From assembly GCF_017908595.1 (NCBI RefSeq), contig NZ_JAGKTL010000003.1:124001-188000 (forward strand): DNA of 64,000 nt, written 5' to 3'. The position numbers were made by a program, and so were the translations under genes. This document shows, piece after piece, positions 7,670 through 16,105 of the stretch. The stretch's first letter is position 1; each line of letters begins with the position of its first letter. The notes under the pieces are model-generated. The model made no database searches. It saw only the letters and a list, made by a program, of their open reading frames with translations, and was not told where the DNA came from. The DNA is from Rhodothermus bifroesti. Lineage in GTDB: Bacteria > Bacteroidota > Rhodothermia > Rhodothermales > Rhodothermaceae.

Positions 7670-8773
7670 ATGGTGCGCTGTTTGGAACTGGCCTTTCGCG
7701 GGGCTGGGCACGTGAGTCCTAATCCTATGGTGGGGGCTGTGCTCGTGGGTGCTAACGGTCAGGTGCTTGCTGAAGGGTGGCATCACACCTACGGCGGTCC
7801 GCATGCCGAGCGCATCGCTATTGAAGAAGCATTGCGTCGGCATGGGCCGGAGGCGCTGCGGCAGGCAACCCTATACGTTAATCTGGAACCTTGTGCGCAT
7901 TATGGTAAAACGCCGCCATGCGCAGACTTCATCTTGGCCCATGGCATTCCGCGTGTGGTGGTGGGTATGGTCGACCCATTTCCACAGGTAGCAGGTCGCG
8001 GTATTGCGCGGTTGAGAACCCATGGGGTGCAGGTAGAGGTGGGTGTGCTGGAGGCGATTTGCAGGCGTTTTAATGAAGCTTTTGTACATCACGTCCAAAC
8101 AGGTCGGCCGTTGGTAACACTGAAAATGGCGCAGACGCTGGATGGTTTTGTGGCTACGCGGGCAGGCCAATCCCGCTGGATTTCGGGTAAGGCAGCGCGC
8201 GTGCTGGTGCACCACTGGCGGGCCGTGCTTGACGGGGTGTTGGTAGGTAGCACTACAGCCGCGATGGATGATCCAGCCTTGACCGTGCGACACGTAGAGG
8301 GCCGGCAGCCTGTGCGCATTGTGCTTGACCGGACTGGAACGCTGCCACCAACACTCCGGGTCTTTACGGATGAACAGGTAGCCGCCACGCTAGCCGTTGT
8401 GGGGCCAGCGGTTCAGCCTGCTTATGCGCAATCCTTAATGCAAAAAGGGGGTAGGTTGTGGCAGCTGCCGCTACAAGCAGGCCATCTAGATTTAGCCGTG
8501 CTTTTGGAACGTTTAGGGCGTGAAGGAGGCCTAGAAGGGCGCCCCATGCAGTCGGTGCTTGTCGAAGCGGGGCCACGCTTGGCTACGGCCTTGCTTTGCC
8601 AGAGGCTAGTAGATCGGTTTTTCCTGTTTGTGGCGCCACGGCTGTTTGGTGGGGGCATAGCTTTGCTGAACGATTTAGGCATACGGCAAATCGAGGAAAG
8701 CATAACGTTTGCCCTACATCGATGGACTGAAGTGGGCGAAGACCTACTGTTTATAGGCTACCTGCGAGCCTGA
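7670..8773 (+). CDS. ribD: Riboflavin biosynthesis deaminase/reductase RibD
   Basis: Bifunctional enzyme of riboflavin synthesis. The N-terminal deaminase converts diaminohydroxyphosphoribosylamino-pyrimidine, and the C-terminal reductase reduces the ribosyl side chain. Visible deaminase signatures are SPNPMVGAV, then HAE in GGPHAERIA and the zinc motif NLEPCAHYGKTPPCADF. The reductase half contains LKMAQTLDGFVAT and SRWISG. Length (about 367 residues) is normal. The start is unclear. The ATG used here begins MVRCLELAF, but RibD proteins usually have several residues before this point. A CTG at 7640, which would form a CTGA overlap with the previous stop behind a GGAG sequence, is a plausible true start. 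Confidence 0.95.
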   Translation: MVRCLELAFRGAGHVSPNPMVGAVLVGANGQVLAEGWHHTYGGPHAERIAIEEALRRHGPEALRQATLYVNLEPCAHYGKTPPCADFILAHGIPRVVVGMVDPFPQVAGRGIARLRTHGVQVEVGVLEAICRRFNEAFVHHVQTGRPLVTLKMAQTLDGFVATRAGQSRWISGKAARVLVHHWRAVLDGVLVGSTTAAMDDPALTVRHVEGRQPVRIVLDRTGTLPPTLRVFTDEQVAATLAVVGPAVQPAYAQSLMQKGGRLWQLPLQAGHLDLAVLLERLGREGGLEGRPMQSVLVEAGPRLATALLCQRLVDRFFLFVAPRLFGGGIALLNDLGIRQIEESITFALHRWTEVGEDLLFIGYLRA

Positions 8774-8776
8774 GCT

Positions 8777-9970
8777 TCAAGCAGCTGCTACGGTTTGCTG
8801 CATAAGCATTTGGGTTAGGCGTCGCCGCAATGCCGGTAGGTCAACATAGATGGCACTGGGTGGGAACGGTACGTCTAGCACAGGAATGCCCTGCTGGAGA
8901 TAAACCACGCGACGCGTTGCCGGGAGCGAGGCGTCGGCAACCAAGCCCAAAAGGCGTGAGGCATGAGGAGTAACGACTTCAGTTTCGCCCACCACAATCG
9001 CCTCGTAGCCCATCGACCAAAGCACGATGCGGAACAGATCGATTACATGTGGATCGCGCAGGTGCAAGTGAACGATGCCGCGCATGCGCACAGGCAGACT
9101 TGGAGGCGCTTCAGGCTGCGTGACGCCTTCTAAAAGCGACTCGATATGGGCCAGTTCTTCTAGAAGCTGATGTACCTGATCGACAAATCGATCAAAAGGC
9201 AGACGGCGATGTGGAGGCATGGGGCCAGTTCGAAGCGTTGTAAAGGCATTCCCGCTTTCGCCTAGGCCCAGGCGCTTCGCCAGCTCGTTTGCCTCGTAGA
9301 CCAGTTCCGCTGTAGTACGTGTAGCCGGAGGCTGCTCGGCGTGATGCTCGGCTACCGCTTGGGCCAGTGTATCGGGAAGGTGCCAGTGCAAACAGAGGGC
9401 GTAGCCAGCTACAGCGTGGTCGACTTCAAACAGCTCTCGTTCCAAAACATGCAATGGCTCAGGGCCTTGACGTGCCGCCAGCAAAGCCTGGGCATAGACT
9501 ACCCCATGGTGGGTTAGGAGCACGAGCTTGCCAATGTCGTGCAAAAGTCCCGCGACAAAGGCTTCCTCACTGTTGGCGCAATGCAGGGCGCGGGCTAGTT
9601 CACGGGCCAGCAGAGCTACCGTGATGCTATGCCGCCAAAACGCCGAAGGATCGCCTGGCCATTGCTTAAGCAGGTTACGCTTCAAATTTAACACAGAAAT
9701 GCCTAAAGCCAGGTTGATCACGGCTTCATGACCCAGCAGCACAATGGCCTGCTGCACGGTCTGCACACGCCGCGAGACACCGTAAAAAGCCGAATTCGCA
9801 GCCCGAAGCATACGGGCGGTTAGCGCTGGGTCCGACTCGATCACCTGGATAACTTTGCGAAAGTCTACCTCAGGTTCACGAGACAAGGCCAGCAGGCGTT
9901 CGACGGCTGCCGGAAGCGGGGGGAGCGAACGAACACTCTCAAGAATATAGTCGGGAATTGGGGCGGCCAT
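8777..9970 (-). CDS. HDOD-domain signalling protein
   Basis: Predicted 397-residue cytoplasmic protein. Residues about 10-210 form an HDOD domain (LPPLPAAVERLLAL, then SDPALTARMLRAANSAFYG and LLHDIGKLVLL). HDOD proteins are HD-superfamily relatives usually involved in signal transduction, often in two-component or cyclic-nucleotide networks. The GLLHDIGK motif is retained, so metal binding is possible. The last 110 residues (from about 290) look like a degenerate receiver fold: DPHVIDLFRIVLWSMGYEAIVVGE resembles the first strand and helix of a response regulator, but without a clear phosphoacceptor Asp pocket. The gene is convergent with ribD with only three bases between stops. Confidence 0.85.
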   Translation of the reverse strand: MAAPIPDYILESVRSLPPLPAAVERLLALSREPEVDFRKVIQVIESDPALTARMLRAANSAFYGVSRRVQTVQQAIVLLGHEAVINLALGISVLNLKRNLLKQWPGDPSAFWRHSITVALLARELARALHCANSEEAFVAGLLHDIGKLVLLTHHGVVYAQALLAARQGPEPLHVLERELFEVDHAVAGYALCLHWHLPDTLAQAVAEHHAEQPPATRTTAELVYEANELAKRLGLGESGNAFTTLRTGPMPPHRRLPFDRFVDQVHQLLEELAHIESLLEGVTQPEAPPSLPVRMRGIVHLHLRDPHVIDLFRIVLWSMGYEAIVVGETEVVTPHASRLLGLVADASLPATRRVVYLQQGIPVLDVPFPPSAIYVDLPALRRRLTQMLMQQTVAAA

Positions 9971-10135
9971 CGTTAGCTACGATTTGTAATTCCCGGAGGG
10001 TAAGAGCGTAACGGAAGTCCTCCACGTGTCAAGTTTCGGCTGTTTAGAAAAAACCGAAACTTACGGACGTCGTTAAGGTACCTTCCCGCTACGTATGCCC
10101 TTTTTAACAAGAACTATGCCTAGGGTGAAAGGGTC
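9971..10135. promoter_or_regulatory. Divergent region upstream of ribE with inverted repeat
   Basis: This 165-base stretch lies between the divergent HDOD gene and ribE. A perfect 9-base inverted repeat, AAGTTTCGG at 10031-10039 and CCGAAACTT at 10054-10062, has a 14-base spacer. I looked for the conserved boxes of an FMN riboswitch and did not find them. The repeat may be an operator or an RNA hairpin in the ribE leader. Confidence 0.4.
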
Positions 10136-10771
10136 GTGTTTACGGGCATTATCGAAGAAGTGGGGCGTGTGCAGCAGGTCGAGCCGCTGGGTGGAGGAAT
10201 GCGGCTGACGGTTGCGGCACCGATGGCACAAACGCTACGCCCCGATCAAAGTGTAGCGGTCAATGGGGCATGCCTGACGGTAGTGTCGGCCAGCGCATCG
10301 CACTTTGAGGTTGTGGTGGTAGAAGAGACGCTGCGTAAAACTACTTTAGGCGACCTAACACCTGGGATGCCGGTTAACCTGGAACGGGCGCTTCAGGTTG
10401 GGGCGCGGCTGGATGGCCATTTTGTACAGGGTCATGTCGATACGATTGGTGAGGTGCTCGAAATCATCCCAGAAGCTACAGGTCGCCTTTACCGCATTCG
10501 TTTTCCGGAAGCTTTTCGGGCGTATGTGGTGCCTACCGGGTCAATCGCTCTTGATGGCATTAGTCTGACCGTAGCCCGTCTCGAAAGCGATACGCTAACG
10601 GTCGCCATCATTCCCCATACGTTGGCAAAGACCAACGTGTCGACCTGGCAGCCTGGTAGCCGTGTCAACATCGAATTCGATGTGCTCGGTAAGTACGTTG
10701 TTGCTTGGCTTACGCAACGCGAGGACCCAAGCTTTGAGCGCTTGCGTTCTTTACTTCCCAAAGGTGCTTAA
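10136..10771 (+). CDS. ribE: Riboflavin synthase alpha chain
   Basis: Predicted 211-residue enzyme that dismutates two 6,7-dimethyl-8-ribityllumazine molecules to riboflavin. It begins with the family hallmark MFTGIIEEVG and has two homologous lumazine-binding repeats: VNGACLTVV with GHFVQGHVD in and after the first half, and LDGISLTVA in the second. The start codon is GTG. The gene is followed after 12 bases by miaB and is not joined to the other rib genes of the window (ribD upstream, ribBA downstream), so the riboflavin pathway is dispersed here. Confidence 0.95.
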   Translation: MFTGIIEEVGRVQQVEPLGGGMRLTVAAPMAQTLRPDQSVAVNGACLTVVSASASHFEVVVVEETLRKTTLGDLTPGMPVNLERALQVGARLDGHFVQGHVDTIGEVLEIIPEATGRLYRIRFPEAFRAYVVPTGSIALDGISLTVARLESDTLTVAIIPHTLAKTNVSTWQPGSRVNIEFDVLGKYVVAWLTQREDPSFERLRSLLPKGA

Positions 10772-10783
10772 GACGCGTGGGTT

Positions 10784-12232
10784 ATGAACCTGATTCCAGA
10801 CCTGGAAATTTTGGATGAGTTGGATGCGCCTCGGCTGACAGCCCAGGAGAGCGAAGGGGCGCGCAAAGTATATATCGAAACCTACGGCTGCCAAATGAAC
10901 GTCTCCGATTCGGAGATCGTGGCGGCCATCTTGCGGGCGCACGGTTTTGGGTTGACACGCAACCCAGAGGAAGCCGATGTGGTGCTGCTTAACACCTGCG
11001 CCATTCGGGAAAATGCGGAACAAAAGGTGCGTCATCGCCTCGATGTGTTTCGGGCCCATAAACGCAAACGCCGCCCAGGCTTGCAAATTGGCATCCTGGG
11101 ATGCATGGCTGAGCGGTTACGCCACAAGCTACTTGAGCAAGAGCAGCTGGTAGACTTGGTGGTAGGGCCGGATGCCTATCGAGAGCTGCCACAGCTACTT
11201 GAAGCAGCGGAAACCACAGGCCAAGCCGCGGTCAACGTTCAGCTCTCGCGTGAAGAGACGTATGCCGATATTGCCCCGGTCCGCTACGACTCCAACGGCG
11301 TGACGGCCTACGTGTCGATCATGCGCGGCTGCGACAACATGTGCGCCTTTTGCGTGGTGCCATTTACGCGTGGTCGCGAGCGCAGCCGACCGGTCCAAAG
11401 TATCCTGGACGAATGTGCACGCCTGGTCGAAGAGGGCTACCTAGAAGTGACCGTGCTGGGGCAAAACGTCAATTCTTACCGCTACGTTGCCGATGGCACG
11501 GTAGTCACCTTTCCAGAACTACTTTACCGGATCAGTCGGATTTCGCCGGAGCTGCGCGTGCGCTACTCCACCAGCCATCCTAAAGACTGCTCCGACGAGC
11601 TGCTTTACGTGCACCGCGAGTGTCATAACGTATGTAATTACATTCACTTGCCAGTTCAACATGGCAATACCGATGTGCTGCGCCGCATGCGTCGCACCTA
11701 TACGCGGGAACAGTACCTAGCGCTTATTGAACGCGCCCGGCGCATTGTCCCTGGCATTGCACTTTCGACCGACGTTATTGCAGGATTTTGCGGAGAAACC
11801 GAAGCGGAACATCAAGATACGCTCTCGCTGCTTGAGCAGGTGCGTTTCGACCACGCCTACATGTTTCTCTACTCAGAGCGCCCGGGAACCTACGCTGCCC
11901 GTAAGTACAAGGACGATGTGCCCTTGGAGGTCAAAAAGCGGCGCTTGCAGGAAATCATTGAATTGCAAACCCGCATTTCGCTTGAAAACAACCGCAAGGA
12001 AATCGGCCGCGTGCATACCGTTTTAATTGAGGGTCCAGCGAAGCGTGGATCAGATCAGCTTTGCGGCCGTACCGACACAAACAAAATGGTGGTCTTTGAC
12101 CGGCAGACGTTTCATGCGGGCGAGTATGTGTTGGTGCGGATTACCGGCTGCACCTCGGCCACGCTGTTTGGCGATCCCCTAGCGCGCACGACGCTGGCTG
12201 AAGCTGCACGCGTGGAAACAGGCCGGCTTTGA
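10784..12232 (+). CDS. miaB: tRNA-2-methylthio-N6-dimethylallyladenosine synthase MiaB
   Basis: Radical SAM methylthiotransferase, 482 residues, that adds the 2-methylthio group to i6A37 of tRNAs reading UNN codons. The UPF0004 domain opens with [10 protein letters not shown] and provides three cluster cysteines (that one, NTCAIRENA, and LGCMAE). The radical SAM core has [17 protein letters not shown], and a TRAM domain ends the chain. The order fits MiaB rather than RimO. It is the first gene of a block followed by a sigma-54 activator and lptE, an arrangement I know from Bacteroidota. Confidence 0.95.
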   Translation: MNLIPDLEILDELDAPRLTAQESEGARKVYIETYGCQMNVSDSEIVAAILRAHGFGLTRNPEEADVVLLNTCAIRENAEQKVRHRLDVFRAHKRKRRPGLQIGILGCMAERLRHKLLEQEQLVDLVVGPDAYRELPQLLEAAETTGQAAVNVQLSREETYADIAPVRYDSNGVTAYVSIMRGCDNMCAFCVVPFTRGRERSRPVQSILDECARLVEEGYLEVTVLGQNVNSYRYVADGTVVTFPELLYRISRISPELRVRYSTSHPKDCSDELLYVHRECHNVCNYIHLPVQHGNTDVLRRMRRTYTREQYLALIERARRIVPGIALSTDVIAGFCGETEAEHQDTLSLLEQVRFDHAYMFLYSERPGTYAARKYKDDVPLEVKKRRLQEIIELQTRISLENNRKEIGRVHTVLIEGPAKRGSDQLCGRTDTNKMVVFDRQTFHAGEYVLVRITGCTSATLFGDPLARTTLAEAARVETGRL

Positions 12233-12333
12233 AGCCTGTCACCACTCTGTGACAACCTGACAGGGCATGTTTTGGTATTTTATCCCACAAGGCTCCTTGT
12301 CAGAAGCTCGTAAGCGTTTACGCTAAACATGAT

Positions 12334-13650
12334 ATGGATCGGGAAGCCATTCAGCAGCGCTTTGGGATTATCGGGCAATCGCAGGCCATCCGCAATGTGA
12401 TCGATCGCGTTCGTTTGGTAGCGCGCACCGATATTACCGTATTGCTTCAAGGCGAAAGCGGTGTAGGTAAAGAATTGCTGGCGCATGCGATTCACGAAAT
12501 TAGTCCACGGCGGCATGGGCCTTTTGTGATTGTCAACTGCGGGGCTATTCCAGAAGGATTGATCGAGTCGGAATTGTTTGGCGCCGAAAAAGGTGCTTAT
12601 ACAGGTGCAGTTGAACGCCGTAAGGGATACTTTGAGGAAGCCGATGGCGGGACGATCTTTTTAGATGAGATTGGCGAGATGCCCTTGGCAGCGCAGGTGC
12701 GTCTGCTCCGCGTCTTGGAGACCGGAGAGTTTAGTCGCGTAGGATCTAGCCGCCCGATCAAAACCGATGTGCGGGTGATTGCAGCTACAAACAAAGACCT
12801 GGCTAAAGCCGTTCGTGCAGGCCTCTTCCGGGAGGATCTTTATTACCGCATTAGTACCGTTGTTATTGAAATTCCGCCGCTTCGGGAGCGACGCGAAGAC
12901 ATTTTGCCGCTGTTTGAGTACTTCTTGCAGCGGGCAGCGCAGCGCTATAGTACGCCAATGCGGCGTCTGGATGAGGGAGCGCGGCAACTCCTGCTGCGCT
13001 ACCACTGGCCGGGCAATGTGCGCGAACTGCGCAACGTGGCCGAGCAGGTAGCAGTGCTGCTCAACAAGCCTATCATCAGCGCTGAAGATCTGCGTTCGCT
13101 TTTGCGGGGGGTAAGCACAGGGCGTAGCCTAATCCCAATGCCTCGCCTTTCAGGACAAGAAGGTCAAGATGCCCGAGAGCGAGAGCTTATCTACCGGCTG
13201 CTACTGGAGTTGCGGCTAGGCGTGCAGGAAATCAAGGCATTGCTCCATCGCCTGGTAGGTGAACAGATACCAAGACCTGAACAGCTGCCGGCACCGATGA
13301 AGCATTTCTCGCCCCCTAGCTCGGTTTGGGCAGAGGCAGAAGATGCCGCATTTGTCGAAGACGTTCCCTTTGAGGAAGCGGACGAAATCGACTACGAACC
13401 GCTTCATCCTACGCCGCAACAGGAAACAGCGCAGACTGAGGCGGCAAGCAGTGCAGCTGCTCAAGAGAACACCGCTGCTTTAGGCTCGCTAAACGGGGAA
13501 AAACTCCCCACGCTGGCCGAAGCGGAGCGATGGCTGATTGTTGAAGCACTGAAGCGTTATAAGGGCAATCGACGACAGGCTGCTAGGGCTCTGGGTATTA
13601 GCGAGCGCACGCTTTACCGCAAGCTCAAAGAGATCGATGAGGCGTTTTAG
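12334..13650 (+). CDS. Sigma-54-dependent transcription activator without receiver domain
   Basis: Predicted 438-residue AAA+ activator. The central domain begins almost at the N-terminus with FGIIGQSQAIR. It has Walker A GESGVGKE, the sigma-54 loop GAYTGA (usual form GAFTGA) and Walker B GGTIFLDEIGEM. A Fis-type HTH (GNRRQAARALGISERTLYRKL) closes the chain. The roughly 150 residues between ATPase and HTH are acidic and Gln/Ala-rich and probably disordered. With no receiver, GAF or PAS domain, its input signal is not evident. Position between miaB and lptE is typical for Bacteroidota-like genomes. The target promoters are not known from the sequence. Confidence 0.9.
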   Translation: MDREAIQQRFGIIGQSQAIRNVIDRVRLVARTDITVLLQGESGVGKELLAHAIHEISPRRHGPFVIVNCGAIPEGLIESELFGAEKGAYTGAVERRKGYFEEADGGTIFLDEIGEMPLAAQVRLLRVLETGEFSRVGSSRPIKTDVRVIAATNKDLAKAVRAGLFREDLYYRISTVVIEIPPLRERREDILPLFEYFLQRAAQRYSTPMRRLDEGARQLLLRYHWPGNVRELRNVAEQVAVLLNKPIISAEDLRSLLRGVSTGRSLIPMPRLSGQEGQDARERELIYRLLLELRLGVQEIKALLHRLVGEQIPRPEQLPAPMKHFSPPSSVWAEAEDAAFVEDVPFEEADEIDYEPLHPTPQQETAQTEAASSAAAQENTAALGSLNGEKLPTLAEAERWLIVEALKRYKGNRRQAARALGISERTLYRKLKEIDEAF

Positions 13651-14152
13651 CAGATACCGGCTGGGCATCGGATTGCTGCTGGTCGGGTTAAGCGGTTGTG
13701 CCTACTATAGCTTTACCGGCGCAACCATTCCCACGCATCTGCGCACCATTGCCATCCCACTGGTAGAGGATCGTTCTAGCAGTCCGTTTGCGAACTTAGA
13801 CCAACAGCTGACCAACCTGCTGATCGATCGTTTTGTGAACCAGACGCGCCTGTCGCTGGAGCCAGAACCTGGATCGGCCGATGCGCTGCTTGAAGTGCGC
13901 ATCGATCGCTACACCAATGAACCTACCGCTGTAGGGGGGGCCGAACAGGCCGAACGCAACCGCGTGACAATCACCGTTACCGTACGCTACGTCGATCAGG
14001 TAAACGACCAAGAATTGCTTGCGCGCAGCTTCTCTGCTTTTGAGGAATACGATCCAGTAAGGCAAGGACTGGCAGGAGAAGAAGAGGCTGTCCAGGTTGT
14101 GCTGCGTAACCTGGCAGATGATATTTTCGCAGCAGCTACAGCCAATTGGTAA
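13637..14152 (+). CDS. lptE: LptE-family outer-membrane LPS assembly lipoprotein
   Basis: Predicted 171-residue lipoprotein. The signal peptide ends in the lipobox LSGC, and the mature chain begins CAYYSFTGATIPTHLRTIAIPLVED. This fits the Bacteroidota-type LptE family, which plugs LptD and helps place lipopolysaccharide in the outer leaflet. The start overlaps the end of the sigma-54 activator by 14 bases, so the two are translated together. Assignment rests on the lipobox, the early IAIP segment and the conserved neighbourhood. Sequence similarity to the proteobacterial LptE is expected to be low. Confidence 0.8.
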   Translation: MRRFSRYRLGIGLLLVGLSGCAYYSFTGATIPTHLRTIAIPLVEDRSSSPFANLDQQLTNLLIDRFVNQTRLSLEPEPGSADALLEVRIDRYTNEPTAVGGAEQAERNRVTITVTVRYVDQVNDQELLARSFSAFEEYDPVRQGLAGEEEAVQVVLRNLADDIFAAATANW

Positions 14153-14218
14153 GTACCTGGCAAGACGGCAGCATTCGTTGTATCTTGTGTTCGATTGGCA
14201 ATCTGCCCGGCCAAAACC

Positions 14219-14872
14219 ATGGCGCTTCCAGACCTGCGCGATGCGCTACGTTACATTGAAACAGGACAGCCCCGCCAGGCGCTGGTGCTGCTCTACCCAC
14301 TGGTAGAGCGCTTTCCAGCCTGGAGTGCAGCCCAGCTGCTTCTGGCTCGGGCCTTGGAGGCCGATGGAAGATGGGACGAGGCATTGGAAGTCTGGCAGCG
14401 ACTTGCGTTTTGGTTGCCCGAGAGTCCTGTGGTGCAGCAAGGCTTGCGCCGTGCTTTGCGACAGCTTACGCTGCCAGAAGCCCCCTCAGATGCCCTTACG
14501 TCTGCGCTGCCCGACCCTGCCCTGGCACAATTACCCGAACCGCTTCGCCAGCTTGCGCAAACAGCTCCAACTGAAGCGAGCTCGGCGCTTACGCAAACCG
14601 ATGATTTGGACATAGACCGACTGATTGCCGAGCTGGAGTCGGCGCGCATTGTGCCCCGTCCCGACTTAGAAGATATCCCGCCACCGGAACTGGAGCAGGA
14701 CGTCGACGACTTGGTTTCGGAAACGCTGGCGCGTATCTATGCGGCACAGGAACAGTACGCCGAGGCTGCCCGGGTCTATGAAAAGCTAGCCCAGCAACAC
14801 CCTGAACGTGCCGAATCCTACCGTCAAAGGGCAGCAGAAATGCGCGCTAAGGCCGCGCAACAGACGGGCTAA
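14219..14872 (+). CDS. TPR-repeat protein
   Basis: Predicted 217-residue soluble protein with tetratricopeptide-like helices at both ends (DALRYIETGQPRQALVLLYPL near the N-terminus and ARIYAAQEQYAEAARVYEKL near the C-terminus). An acidic Pro-rich linker joins them. No signal peptide is visible, so it is presumably cytoplasmic and a scaffold for protein contacts. An ATG eight codons upstream is in frame but gives a less natural N-terminus. It follows lptE by 66 bases and is followed by anmK after six bases. Its partner is unknown. Confidence 0.75.
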   Translation: MALPDLRDALRYIETGQPRQALVLLYPLVERFPAWSAAQLLLARALEADGRWDEALEVWQRLAFWLPESPVVQQGLRRALRQLTLPEAPSDALTSALPDPALAQLPEPLRQLAQTAPTEASSALTQTDDLDIDRLIAELESARIVPRPDLEDIPPPELEQDVDDLVSETLARIYAAQEQYAEAARVYEKLAQQHPERAESYRQRAAEMRAKAAQQTG

Positions 14873-14878
14873 CAGGCT

Positions 14879-16093
14879 ATGCATACGCCGTCATCTCTTC
14901 CCTTGTGCTGGCAGCGCCTTTGGCAGCGTGATGCACGGCACGTTGTGGGCTTGATGAGCGGCACCTCGCTCGATGGTATCGATGCCGCCTTGGTTTACGT
15001 AGCAGGCAGTGGACGTGGGCTTTCGCTTGAGCTCAAAGCCTTCGCGCACCGTCCCTTTCCTGAAGCATTGCGTGCGCTCCTGCTACGCAATAGCCAGCCA
15101 GGGCATTCTTCCGTACGTGACCTAGCGCTACTGAACGTACGCCTGGCGCAACTGTATGCCGAAGCCGTGCAAGACGTGTTGCACAAGGTTGGGTTACCCC
15201 TTGAAGCCCTAGACTTGGTTGGATCGCATGGGCAAACCGTGCATCATGTGCCTGAGCCAGTAGCCTGTGCGGGTGCAGAGGTAACGGCTACGTTTCAGCT
15301 TGGTGACCCTTCGATACTGGCAAACCTGCTGGGTGTGCCTGTGGTGGGCGACTTTCGACTGGCCGATATGGCCTTAGGGGGGCAAGGGGCGCCTCTGGTG
15401 CCTTACTTTGACTACGTGTATTTTGCACATCCTACCGAAACGCGTGGTTTGTTGAACATTGGGGGCATTGCCAACCTAACGGTGCTCCCAGCCAACGCGT
15501 TGCCAGACGACGTTTATGCCTTTGATACTGGACCAGGTAACATGCTGATTGATGCACTGGCTAAACGGCTTTGGGGCATACCCTACGATCCCGAAGGACA
15601 ACATGCAGCGCAAGGGCGCGTCAACGAAAGCTTGCTTGCCAGTCTGCTCTGCGACCCATACTTTTTAAAACCACCGCCTAAGTCCACAGGTCGAGAGTAC
15701 TTTGGGGAAGCCTTTCTAGAAGCCTACCTCGAGCAGGCAAGAACCGAGGGGATAACCGATCCCCATGACCAGATGGCTACGCTGACGGCACTGACGGCTG
15801 CGGCAGTTTACCAGGCTTATGCGCGTTACGTGCGCAAGCAGCATCCGTTGGATGTGCTTATCGTCTCGGGCGGTGGCGTTCATAACCACACGCTGATGGC
15901 GCTCCTTGAACGTTACTTTGCTCCTATTCCGGTGCGCACAACGGCCGACTACGGCTTGGATCCTGATGCTAAAGAGGCCTGCTGCTTTGCCGTGCTGGCC
16001 CATGAGCTGCTCAACGGCGTACCGACAAACCTACCCCGCGTAACTGGGGCCCGCAAAGCCACGCTATTGGGTAAGTTGTGCCTTCCAGCCTGA
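14879..16093 (+). CDS. anmK: Anhydro-N-acetylmuramic acid kinase
   Basis: Predicted 404-residue kinase of the hexokinase/ASKHA fold. It cleaves and phosphorylates 1,6-anhydro-MurNAc from cell-wall turnover to MurNAc-6-phosphate. The diagnostic N-terminal motif GLMSGTSLDGIDAALV is complete. NIGGIANLTVLP, FDTGPGNMLIDAL and the C-terminal VSGGGVHN nucleotide-binding segments follow in the expected order. It is co-directional with thiL, 12 bases away. No other muropeptide recycling gene is adjacent. Confidence 0.95.
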   Translation: MHTPSSLPLCWQRLWQRDARHVVGLMSGTSLDGIDAALVYVAGSGRGLSLELKAFAHRPFPEALRALLLRNSQPGHSSVRDLALLNVRLAQLYAEAVQDVLHKVGLPLEALDLVGSHGQTVHHVPEPVACAGAEVTATFQLGDPSILANLLGVPVVGDFRLADMALGGQGAPLVPYFDYVYFAHPTETRGLLNIGGIANLTVLPANALPDDVYAFDTGPGNMLIDALAKRLWGIPYDPEGQHAAQGRVNESLLASLLCDPYFLKPPPKSTGREYFGEAFLEAYLEQARTEGITDPHDQMATLTALTAAAVYQAYARYVRKQHPLDVLIVSGGGVHNHTLMALLERYFAPIPVRTTADYGLDPDAKEACCFAVLAHELLNGVPTNLPRVTGARKATLLGKLCLPA

Positions 16094-16105
16094 ACGGTAA
16101 CAACA

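Noticed and set aside
9971-10135. FMN riboswitch ahead of ribE
   Set aside because: The conserved RFN boxes are not present and the region is too short for the full element; only a simple inverted repeat is seen.
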